Shown here one piece after another: positions 39,255 through 50,893 of a stretch of 64,000 nucleotides of DNA. The stretch is from Pithys albifrons albifrons (Eukaryota > Chordata > Aves > Passeriformes > Thamnophilidae): positions 8,360,520 through 8,424,519 of the forward strand of contig NC_092460.1 in NCBI RefSeq assembly GCF_047495875.1. Direction: 5' to 3'. The position numbers and the translations under genes were made by a program. The notes beneath the pieces were generated by a model. It saw nothing but the letters and a program-made list of their open reading frames with translations. It did no database searches and was not told where the DNA came from. How positions within the stretch are numbered: the first letter of the stretch is position 1; every line of letters starts with the position of its first letter.

Positions 39255-39313
39255 CAGGCCGTGGAAGTGGCTGTTTTCAGCCACTCCACCACCTGGTAAC
39301 CCCTGTCAGGTGG
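39255..39313. repeat. nested and competing inverted repeats (strong hairpin)
   Basis: AGTGGCTG (39266-39273) and CAGCCACT (39278-39285) form a perfect 8-bp stem around a TTTT loop. The stem continues with GTGG (39261-39264) against CCAC (39286-39289) after one bulged A at 39265. It then continues with CAGG (39255-39258) against CCTG (39292-39295) across a 2x2 internal loop, giving 16 bp in 41 nt. The 3' side can alternatively pair outward: CCACCTG (39289-39295) with CAGGTGG (39307-39313). The second pair also gives CACCTG and CAGGTG E-box cores. The hairpin is short for a microRNA precursor. Confidence 0.7.
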
Positions 39314-39408
39314 CACAGGACACAGCTTCGTCTTGCCAGGCACAGGATCACAGCAGCGCTGTGAAAGTGAGTGTGTCTGGGCTCACTGTGCCAGGCTTGT
39401 ATTAAACA

Positions 39409-39460
39409 GATGGAGGAAAGAGATAGGAAGGAAAAGAACAGGGATAGGGGAAGAAAAGAA
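39409..39460. repeat. purine-rich stretch
   Basis: A 52-nt G/A-rich stretch made of irregular GGAAAG and GAAAAG units with few pyrimidines. It lies 100 bp downstream of the strong hairpin at 39255. Confidence 0.6.
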
Positions 39461-42400
39461 TAAACACAGAAGATGCAGCATCTGTATCTCTCACACCAAA
39501 GGGCTGCTCAAGATTTAGCTGAAGTCAGTGCAGCTCTGGTAGCTCCCCCCACTGCTGCTCCAATCAGTTCAAAACACAGTCAGGGTCATGACTGGCTTCC
39601 CAGAACAACCAGTGGTTGCTGTGGTGGTATTACAGGGTCCTCAGATGCCAGGAGATTGTGGTATTGCAAGCACTGCAGTTTGTATCCTAGTCTTCATCAA
39701 TATATCATCTGGTCCTTTCAAGAGCTTCCTTTGCACAGCCTGCCAGCCAAGAGCTACTGGTGGCACCAGTGTATCTGCCAATTACACCCACAACCATTTA
39801 CTCAACACAAGTTTGGTCTGCTAATTTCAAATTCCTTTCCCTTCTCATTTCAGCACGTACCTCAGAAGGCATCTTTATGGGTTTGAGATTATTTCAATCT
39901 TCTCTCTTTCTGTAGAGTTTCTTAACAATGGCACAGATCTTGTCTACAGCAGTGTGGCTGTGGAAGTCTGATACTCCAGGCTGCATTAATACAGCCCTGA
40001 AGAGCCCTCATAAAACCACTCATTTCAGCCTACAGGTGCATCAGGCTCTGTATCCTGTCTCAAGTACCAGGCACTAATGGACAGTAAATCAAGTCACTGT
40101 GTGTTTACAAGGACAAACAGCAACTGCCCCTTTACTACACCCCTGCAGCTTCCAGCAAGTCTCAGATGCCTTTCTGAGCTGGAAGCTGCGCAAGCACTAT
40201 CCTTTGACTGGTCCGTCCTGAGCTCCGTTAAATCCTCTTTCCAGCCTGCATTTACCGCTGACCTCTAGAAAATCATTTCACAAGGGGTTCCACAATTCAC
40301 ACACTTTGAAACACTGCAGGAAAAGTGTTCCTTTCTGTAGAATGTGCACCTTCTGGTCTTTCAGAACTCACAATCTCAGTTACAGTGTGAAGCCTAACAA
40401 GTAACATTTATTTAACTTCTTTCAGACTTCATGGCACTGTGTAATCATATGCCCAGAATCACCTTTTCCAAGCTGAGATGACACAACAACTATTTAGCTT
40501 TTTTTTCTTGTCACTGAAGTTCCTCTATTTTTTGGACATACCTAGCATTTTTGAGCATGGGCAATCAGAACTGCTCATCTGTACCACGGAGTAAAGATTT
40601 TTCCTCTTGATTGCACTCATTTCCTAATAACTTCTAATCTTCCTATTTGCCTTTTTGCTACTGCTGAGCACTGAGCTCACATATTCAGACAGCTCCCTGT
40701 AAGGACTCCAGAAACACTTCCTTGAGTGGCAATCACTAATTTCATGTTCATTACTCTATGTGCAAACTCACTGTCTTCTTTTTGACCTAGTTAAACTAGA
40801 AAATGAGATTTATATGATCCTGCTTTGTGTGTGTCTGCATATGACACGTCAGTCCCTTGTAATAATTTTAGAACGCATTGACCAATTTGATCAAAACCTG
40901 ACTGCTCACTCGGGTTCTCAGAGACACACATGCAAGTGCCTTTACAGATAAGAAGCAAAGTTAGAGAGACCCAATTAATTTCACGAGTATGGATCAAATA
41001 TTGAAGACTCTCTCTGGCCTCCTTCACAAAGCACTTCATCATCACGTCTACCATGGGCAGCAGCCACTTCAACTGCTGTCACACTCCCTCCAAGCTCAGC
41101 AGTGCTGCACGCTGGTAAACTGGGGCTTTTTTGGCTTGAGAGCACTTCATTCCTGCACCTGGGGATGTAACAGGTCACAGAATGTACCTACTTTCTTTTG
41201 CTCAGTGGGATTGCCATCAGTAGGTGTGGATTCCCCTGAGTCACTGAGAAAATACCAGCATTTGAATCTAAGCTCACACAATGTTAATAGAAATCCACCA
41301 TTCTGTTAAATATTGTAATATGGTAACTTTAATCATAAAGCCTCTCAGTATTTAAATACTTCAGGCACTGTAGACATTTATACAACTAGCAGTAGATGAA
41401 TTTTCAAATAGATACTTCTGAGTAATTATCCTCTTGAGACAGCACCAATTGCTAAATAATGCCTCAGTTTAATAGCACATAGCTCTTAAGAAATGAACAA
41501 TTCTGGGGACTATTAAATCTCTCAGAAATGTAACAAAGATGGTGATAAATACCTTGCACTCCATTTCAGGCCTCATGTGGATGAGGAATAGGACATTTTT
41601 TCTTACCTGTTAGCTGGACTTCAAAAATAACTCCTTAGAAAATTAGGAGGTAGCCCCTCCTGCTCACTCTAATAAAGCAGGGTATGCAAATTTCTTCTTC
41701 TAGACATCAGCAAAGATTCCTTATGAGCAAAATTAGCACTCAGGCTCACAGGGAAAGCTGTCTTAGCAAAACATATCAGAGGAAGAATAACTGGATGGGA
41801 TAGCTGAGTGGGAACTCCTGAGAATGCCAAAACCCTTACAGATTAGCTGGCAAAGAATAATTGTTCTGTCCCCCCAGAACATCCCTCTCTCATTCCAGGG
41901 AAGAATTGCAGAGCAGAAAAGTACAGAGAACAGAAAGAGTATTCAGTCCAGACTTCAGCGAATCAAGGCATGACTGTGGAGAGTTTTCTGATGAACCTGC
42001 TTTTATGTAACACACAAAGCTCTAGAATATCAGGAAAATGCAGACCTCTTGTTCATATAAAACGCTTGCCTTTATTCATGCTCCCTAAAGATGTTTTTCC
42101 TAAAACTCTGCCTGCTTGCATATTACTTACTGCTAATATAAGAGCCTGGGGAAAGAAATTTGCATTCTTTGGTCACCAGAGGTCTGTAAATAGAGCTATT
42201 CACCATGTCACTCCATAGAAAAGGTTGCCTGTTCATAGTCAAAAGATGGAAGCAAAAGGCAGAAAAATACTTGTCTTCTCATCCCGACATCCTTTTACCT
42301 TTCAGGGGCATTCAGAAGCCTTTAGAGATGATGAGCTCTCCAAAGCACACCATGTCAGACTGTGTTTACCTTCATGCTAGTGCACAACATCTTGGCTTCA

Positions 42401-42790
42401 TTTCAAAAGCAGCCATCAACAACAGAGGTCATCTAATACACAGGAAGCAGAAGTTAAAATTACTGCAATAAAACCAATTTGTAGCCACTGACTATCTAAC
42501 TCTGAGTATCAAGTAGTTCCATCATCATTTAACAGCACGCCATGAAATGCTCCTATTCTTAATTCCACTTGAATTATGACTGAAAACAAGATGAAGGATT
42601 TGATAACTTGGTGACCAAAAATTTCTATTGTACTCTCCTACTCATTAGAAAAAGTTACCATTAAAAAAAGAGAAAGATTAATATGGAGGTGCCAGATTCT
42701 AAGCAATGATTGAGGACTTTACATAAAAAAAGCTCAAAAAGTAAGGACAGCAAAGTATTTTTAGGTGTGCAATAACCCACAGCATTTTAA

Positions 42791-42804
42791 CATATATATA
42801 TATG
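42791..42804. repeat. short (AT)n run, palindromic
   Basis: CATATATATATATG is self-complementary over 14 bp. It is a short simple repeat. Confidence 0.8.
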
Positions 42805-43210
42805 TCACTTTGGGTTCAGCATGCGATAAATTTCCATTAGTATTTCACTGACAATTGAAGCCCAGCTGAATACTAAATAAAGTCACATGGCTGTTCTGCT
42901 AAAACCTGTTGCAGAAGGAAGGTCTGAAAACCTAGGAACACACAGCCTGTGTGTGAGGTTCAATCACAAACACCTCTGTGGCCACTACAGGAAGAGAACC
43001 GGAGGGATGGGGCTACCCCAGAGCACAGCATCCCCACATGATGAAACCACATGTCCTGGACCTGAATGTGGCCATCACTTTGACCTGTGAGGGGCCTCCC
43101 TCCCAAAAGCTGTGTTACACCTTGCTTCAGTTTCTGTGGATCAGTAAGTCACCAAGAGAAACAGCACCAGCAACTTTCTGTGTCTTCTCGAACAGAGATT
43201 TAAAAAATGC

Positions 43211-43243
43211 ATAAGATAATTTTCATAAGATAATTTCATAAGA
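43211..43243. repeat. 2.4-copy tandem repeat, 13-14 bp unit
   Basis: ATAAGATAATTTTC (43211-43224), ATAAGATAATTTC (43225-43237) and a partial ATAAGA (43238-43243). The one-base difference in the T run suggests replication slippage. Confidence 0.85.
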
Positions 43244-46200
43244 GCTTTGCATCGAAGAGGCATCTAGAGCCACTGTGCTGAGACCTGCTGGAATGAAGCT
43301 CTGGTGTATTGTGATGTGAGTTTGTACAGATAAAGCCTCCTTTGAGCACTATCTTATGATTCAGTTAATGATGGTTCACTGAGAGAGGATACAAAGCAAG
43401 TCCATATCCTTAATAAATACAGTGAATTATTATTCTGATGTCAGGGCCCCCTGTGATGTTTCAGACCTGGGATTTCTGTATCTACAGGTCATTCCTCAGG
43501 AAGCCACACTCCCACTTGTAGATGTTCAAAAAGCTGGTAGGTGTTCAACAGACTCTGCACCAAAAAAATCGTGCTATCTAGACTATGTGATACCAAATTT
43601 AACCTCAGACAAACGCGAGAGTATTCATGGACACATATACCGAGTTCTGTTTCTATTACATGATCTTTCCAGAATGTAAAGCATTGGACCAGTGCAACCT
43701 GACAAGTGCCAGATGAATGCAGTAAGTTACAAGTAGAGTAACACAGCCCAATCCATAAGATTATGTACATTGTCTTAATTGTATCACTTAGATACTACTT
43801 TTTTACCCCCACACAGATAAAACAAGTTAAAACAGTCCTGTGCTAGACAAGGAAAAATCTTAGAGGTGGGATGCTGAGAATAAAATCAGAGGTCAGTGAG
43901 AATAAGTGCTCTCTGCGGGAGACTCACTTTGAAACAACCCATATGTAAACTGCTCAGACCTGGAGCACCTCCTTGCTTGGTGTTTGTACAGGACCCAACC
44001 CAACAAACATCAAGCCTGGTTCAAAAGATTCTATGATTGTTCACGGAAGCCAGCAAACCACAGGACTTCTGTGCAGTATTGTGTGCTCAGAGAATCTTAA
44101 AAAAGAGGCAAGAATTACTTGGATTTTCTCTGGCCTATCTAGACATGCAAACATGTCTGGGGGAAGGTGGTTTAAAGACCTAATGTATAACACAACATAA
44201 ACTACTGGAGCAGACTTAGGTGAGATTTCCTCCTCCTTCCTTCCACATCACAAACCAATTACAGTCATATACAAATCTGAGTTTGTAATCACTATTGTCT
44301 TGCTCTTTGCCAAGTTAACAGCAGCAAGGCATAAATAAAGATGAACTCTTCTCCACAGTAATAATGTCAGGCATTTTACTAAATCCATGATACAAAGAAA
44401 TTTCACCCACTGTTAGATCCTCTTTATCACATACATGTCTTATCTCACCAAGAAATAGTTATATGCATATGGTTTTAAAAGATTCGAGGCTTCCACATAA
44501 ATAAATGCACACAAACGCCCACAAGCTTAGGGAAACAATAGATTCGTTTTCAGCAGGATGCTGTGAAAAACAATGGGTGAAATTGCAATAACTGATTGTC
44601 AGACTGCTTCACTCTACTTACAAATCTCTAAGAAATTTTATCAGTTTGGAAACTAGTCTTGACTGACTTCCAAAGGTCTCTGTTAATGCCTGTCCCCAGA
44701 GAGGATGGAGATAATGCAGAAATCCCACCCGCCACAAGAACTAATCGATATTTTAACAGTCTTACTGAGATACTGTTGTTCCAGACCTCACAAAGAGCCA
44801 CTAGGAAAGTGAGACACAATGTTTTCTGTAATTTTAAACCAATCACAGACCAAGATAAAGCTCTATACCTATCATTTGGGTTATTTTTCCCTGTATTTTC
44901 CTAGCATATTTTACAGATTGGCCTCCTTGCCAGTCTAGGCTTTAAAAAAAGCAGTGACAGGCAGTGATTTGTTTGACCAGAACTTAACTCCTCAAATTCC
45001 ACAATCTGGCTTTTCTAGGAGTTATAATTATTGGGGGCAAGAACTGAAATGAAGTTGTCAAGTGACAGTAATGGGTTCTCTTTCTCCCTTCCCCAAGACT
45101 GATGCTACTCATTCAGAGCAGGTCTATACACAAGACCATCTAATCTAATCTGCTGAAACCTTGGTGAGACCTGGCAGTACCTCAACTGGAAAACAGTTCT
45201 AAAATTAATAATAAGCCAACCTTTCAGTTTAATGCCTTAGCTATCACAGATACCTAATGGTGCACTTTGCCCAAATCTCACATGGACATTGGCAGCAGGA
45301 AAGGAGCAAAGACAAGAACTACAGTAGATTCCTCAGTGCCACACAAATACATCTGCTTTAAATGCAGAGTTACAGACCAAGCAGACAATTTTATTTCATA
45401 ACACATTCTGTTTATATGAGGCTTGATCTCAGTCTTTGCTCATGCAAAAAAAGTCTTGAGACAACTGTGTGGAAGCAAAGGCTCTTTCTCTTCTTTATTA
45501 AAATGGGCTGAGGCTTGTCCAGGTACTGCAAAACTGAGGTGACAGGGAACCACTTCTGAATCCCACTGTTTCTTATTAAGTAGGAAGAAAAGCATGAATA
45601 TCTTAATTTCTTACATTTCAATTAATTGTAATTCAATTTGGCAAGGCCTAACACAGGAAAATATCTTTACTTTCCCATCCTGTACATTTTAAAATGAATT
45701 TGAGACTATATGATTGATGGAAGTTTCCAAGCTTTTAAGTGGGGATACTATAACACTCTCCTTAGATAAATGATTTCCCCAATGTGAAAATGTTAGTTTT
45801 AATGAAATGAAATAGCCTTAATTGGTTGTGATGGGAAGTAAACCCTGAGATAAACATTGCATAAATAATTCACATCCTCCCATCTGGGGAACTTCTTCCT
45901 GAGCTGTAAAGTGTCTCCAATCTGAAATGCAATACACATTATTTTAGCAGCAACTAAAAAAAGTGCAAGCTTCTTCCAATACACTGCATCTGGAGTGGAG
46001 AGCATCTGCTGTTCTGGAGCTGAGTGCACATTTTAAGACATAGTTTTAGAAAGACTTTTGATTCCAGACTAGAACATTTTTTCCTAACACATGGTCTTCC
46101 ACAGAACTGGTGTCCGCTGTAACTGGATCAAACTTTAAGTGGATCTGTGGAAATTCACATTTCCCATGATGTCCCAACTGTAATATGCAAAGCCTCTTCC

Positions 46201-47947
46201 ACTATTTTCATTTCCACCAACCTGTGCCCAAGGCAGCATCTAAAAGATGTCTGGAGATAGAACTGTAGCCTATTTCATACTTGACTATGGTGTATGACCC
46301 AACTGTTCTTGCATCTGCACTTACTGCTTACTCATTTTAAGAGCTGGTCTCCTGTCCATGAACACCTTCAGGAACAGCTCTTCCGCTAAGGACTTGATGC
46401 TAAGATCTGCTGTTGGCAAAGCCACTCAAGGTGGGCCCCCTTGTTATAACAGAAAATACATCTTGATTGCAAATGCTCTGTAGAACTTGTGGCATTTTCT
46501 GCACCCTGCCCAAAACCCTGGGGGAGAACATGGAAGCAGGGAAACCACAAAACTCATTTAGGCTATTTGATGTGATCCTATAAAATCCACCATGGAAAAC
46601 ATAAGCAACCATAGCTTCTATGTGCTGATCTTTTGGGTGTTCTGCAAATGAAATCTAATAGCACATCACAAATTACTCTGTTCTGATCACGTCTCTTGTT
46701 CAGCAAAGCCACCAACTTCCCCTGGGTGCCTGAAGGAGTCTCTAAAAAGTAAAGCTTTCCTTTAGAGGCATTATTCCAAAAAGGTTACAACTTTTGATGA
46801 AAATAATGGTGATTTAAAACATGAATATGTAAAACAAAACCCTATGAAGTGAAAATATACTATCTATACATAACTTTTAAAAAGTAAATATGTATTTCAG
46901 TCAACATTAATATTCTTAAAAAGGGCAACTGCCAGTGACACACTTATTTTTCTGCCTATTATAAAAAATAAATATGTAAGCATAATGAAAGAATATATTA
47001 TGCTTACTTGTGTTCATTGCCATGATTTTTATGGGATCAAATCAAACAGACAATGGAAATGAGTTCTGCAGTTTCACTATGCCTTCTGGTTATCAAGTGA
47101 TAAGTTCCTAGCTGATGACCATTTTTATTTCCTTTCAATGCAGACTCCAAAAGAAACAATTCCAATCCACAGAACGAAAAATTTAAAAACAGATTTTCTT
47201 CTCTCTCTGCAAAGGTTTACAAAGGATCACACTCATGGAACAGGGTAGGATATAGTTTTTCAGAGGATTCAGTCAGAGCATTTTTTTTTTCAGCAAAACA
47301 CAAGACACCCTGGGACTGGATTCAAATGGCAGAGTTTACTAAGGCTGCCTCTACTCACTCTGAAGTCTGATACGCTTAAAAGGCTTCTCCTGGCTTGGGT
47401 AGCTCTTAAACCTTAAATATGGAGAAGTGCTACTAGATGAGTCACAAATCATTTAACAGAATTCTGCTCTGCTTCCAGAGAGGCACGAGCAATGCTCACA
47501 GCTTTTTATACCTACCAAAGAGCGTCAGAAAGGTGCTGAGATTTTCCACCTATAGAAGGACTAAGAAAAGAACCAGGGATTTGACATGCCAGGATTTTTG
47601 TTGCTTTCTCTTGCTGAAGGAAAGGCACCTACAACAGCTGACCCTTCCACATGTCACTCCATGCAATTAGCAGCTTGAATTAATTGGTTTTCTCTATTAT
47701 TTTAATGCAACATGGGAAAGGGAAAAAGACAGGAAAACGTGATTTTCAAACCATAACAACGAGTCAGGGTGACTCAGAACAGGTACCAATTAGGAACAGT
47801 AAGTAAATGTTTTGAAACCACCTCGATTCCGCTTGGTGACATCTGTGTTAAAATATCTTGCTGAGAGAGGATGTGCATGAAGCCTCTTTTAAGTTTCTTC
47901 ATTCTCAAAATCTAAATCTTTAATGCTCAGAGCAGCTCAACAGCTTC

Positions 47948-47985
47948 AAAAGAATAAAGAAAAAAGAAAGAAAATAAAAAGAAAG
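47948..47985. repeat. A-rich purine stretch (AAAG/AAAT units)
   Basis: Irregular GAAA and AAAAG units interrupted by a few T. It is low-complexity DNA. Confidence 0.65.
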
Positions 47986-50030
47986 CCTTATGCTTAGAGT
48001 AATTTTGCAGAAAAACCCCAAACCACAGAAAAACAATTGCTTAGAACTTACATTTAATGTTAAAGGCTATTCAGGAAATACAAAATGTTTTTTAAAATGT
48101 TTAAACGTATAAACAGCGACTGAGAAAGCATTTCTTATTAAGCATTTTTATGGTTACAGCTACTCTGCTGCTGAAAAAGCAACTGCTTATAAAAATAAAG
48201 CTAATATTTATGGGCACTATAGCTCAGGAAGGGACCTCTTTTATAAGACATTTACTGCAACAGCCATCACAGCTGAATCATGTTATTGCACAAAAATTAG
48301 GGGTTTTTTTTTAAACTCAGGCTAACATTTAACAACTTTAAGTAAATGATAGCATATGAAATTAACTTTCAACAGTACTAAAAAACAGAATAGCAAGGAC
48401 CTGATCTGTGAGATGCTGATCATCCTCACACAGTGCAAGCCGTTCCAACGGGGCCAAGTGGTAGGGAGCAGTGTGACCACCACAGAAGCAGGTGATTTAC
48501 AAAGCTGTGCAGGTGATTAACCAATTACTGTGCACAGGACAGGTCTCCTTGAGTGGCTGCAACCCTGGCAAGTTTCAAACTCCCCTCTGCATTACTCTCC
48601 CCCAGTATAAAGAGCTGGATACAACACATCTTGTTTTACAACCATCGCACAAAAAACACCCCACCATCCTTGTTCTCTTGGAGTTACTCCTGATGTTTTT
48701 TCCTCTCCTTGGTAACTACAGGCAGCCTCATTTGTGAAAACTTCTGTTCTGCAGCACTCCTTACCAAAATTGCTAATTACAGCAGTAGTCATCCTTCCAC
48801 ACTTCGATGGCATGACCTTTAAAGTACAAGCTCAAGGTCATACTTTAACTCACCCAAAGTCCCCAAGATTATTATTTTACAACGTATGCAATAATCAAAG
48901 CCATGCTTTAGGATTTGGCAGACAAGCTGTTCTGTCTATCAGAATAACTCACAGATGGTATCTATGTGACACAACATATTCATCATGTTATATTCTTAGT
49001 ATATGCAATTTTCCCCCTTGCTAAATTTTCCAGCATTCAGCAAGGGCTCTAAGAACTGCTGGTGCCTTGGAAGAGATACCCTTCCAGCCTTGTTGTCTTT
49101 AAATTAACTGAATAAAGAAAGAATCTAAAGGTTGAGAAAATTCAATCTCCTGTGTAATTGTAAAACATACTGAATTTGATTTTTACCTTAGGTACTATTT
49201 TTTAACTTCTATTTTGCAGCTTATATTTATTTTCTGCTCTTCACATCACATACTGTACTTTCTTTTTACTTGATGTGTGCCATATTGTTTTAGCTTTTGC
49301 TCTTACTTCTGCTTATTTATGATCCTTTTTTGACCAAAATCTCAGTCAGATTTGCTTTAGGGGCATTTTTTAATCTTTTTTTCCAGGTAGTTGCATGCAT
49401 AAGTGAACCATTAAAATTGAATCAGTTCAGTGAATCAAACTGAATGACAACAAACTAAAATGAGCAGAAACATGCCTACAGCAACAAGCAGATTACTTAT
49501 TTTACTTATTTGTAATGTAGCTTTATGCCTCTCCTTGAGTTTTTCCGATGAAATAAAAACCGTATTTTTTTAGAATACTGGGCTGAGTTTTCAGTCCTGA
49601 ATACCACATGGATTTTATACAGGAAAATGCACAGAGGGCAGATGCACCCACACAAGGTCAGGTTTCGGATGCTGGCCCAGCAGCCTATTTTAAAGCTCAT
49701 CATCTGGAGGAGTAAACCACCAAGCACGGGCAAGAGTTCATGAAAATAAACTTGCCGTTCCCAATTTCTCTTGCTTCTGTTACATCTGTCTGTCATTTAC
49801 TCCCACTTTGCTTGTGCTTTAGAGCCTCCAGAACAGAAGTCACCCCTACCACTGATTTTTGTTCCATACAGCATTCAGGCTTGAGATTGCCCTTGCTAAA
49901 TGAGGACAAGAGTTGAGAGAAAAATCACTGAAAAGTAGGTCCTCTGCTTTGGAAAGAGCAAACGAACAGCAACCAACCCACCTCGCTTTTTGTTACAGAA
50001 CGATAAATGTCACTGCTGCAGTCAGAATTT

Positions 50031-50050
50031 TTCAGTGGTTTTCAGTGGTT
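50031..50050. repeat. 10-bp tandem duplication
   Basis: TTCAGTGGTT is repeated exactly, head to tail. Confidence 0.85.
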
Positions 50051-50877
50051 TAGCTTTTATGCTGAAAGCCAAAACATTAATAAAGCAACTGCAGTAGTAG
50101 GCATCTAAGTCCATGGATGTCAGTAGCAAGGCTTCACGTATGTCACTTTGCAGTAATAGAAGACTTCATATAGAGTGCTAGCACTGAAGGTTACTATTTT
50201 TATTTTTTATGTGAGAAACTAAGGACAGGAATGCAAGCAAATGGAGGAGAAAAACGAAGGCAATTCCAATTAATCACTTCCCCTAGTGACATTTTAATGC
50301 ATTATTGTTACAATTACTCTAAAACGTCCTCAAAGGATCATCACACCAGCTTTTTCGGACTTCATTTTTCACCAACTAAAAATTTAACAAGCAGCCTTTC
50401 TGGAAAGTTTGGATCTCTGAAGGGGCAATACCTGTTCATCCCTCTAACTTTAAGGGAAACATGGTTACTACATGCACTGCAATATCAGGTGTGTGATGGA
50501 ACAAGGGCCTCCTTTCATTTCCTTGTATTTTTACTGGCTTGAACTTTTCCTTGCTTTGGTTTCTTTCTTATTCACTCCCCAATGACCTTCTTCAATTCTG
50601 CATTTTCAGAAGGTGACTGAAAATATGGCAAGACAAAACATATCATCCAGGCTGTGGAGGGACAGAGGAGAGGTGTGGGATTTTTTTAAGCTATAAAGTA
50701 ACTTTAATATTTTTTCTATTTTACAGTGTATAAGTAAAATCACCTCTTCTGTCTCAGCATAATTAGTTCCCCAGTCCTGGCATGCCTAAGAGCCTCGTGT
50801 TGTTTGGGGTGCTGTTTGCCAGGGAACACTTAATATTCTCATCTATCACATGAATCAATAAAATGCAACCCTGTTTT

Positions 50878-50893
50878 TCACAAGGTGGCAGTG
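50878..50893 (+). promoter_or_regulatory. CTCF-like motif
   Basis: TCACAAGGTGGCAGTG matches the core CTCF pattern CCASYAGRKGGCRSYR at 14 of 16 positions, including the AGGTGGCAGTG block. The mismatches are the first C and the fifth position. This is a motif match made by eye from the known consensus. Occupancy would depend on cell type and methylation. Confidence 0.4.

Noticed and set aside
43940..44040. An acccaacccaac word followed by gattctatgattg, suggestive of a CR1 terminus
   Set aside because: The two pieces are separated by unrelated sequence and the diagnostic 'catggcaggg' block is missing, so it is not called.
46355..46380. A tgaacaccttcagga word like reversed CR1 'tgaacacctccaggga'
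   Set aside because: An isolated match of about 15 bp with no neighbouring CR1 sequence.
48221..48250. A caggaagggacctc word like the reversed CR1 3' region
   Set aside because: Only about 14 bp agree and neither side continues the CR1 wording.
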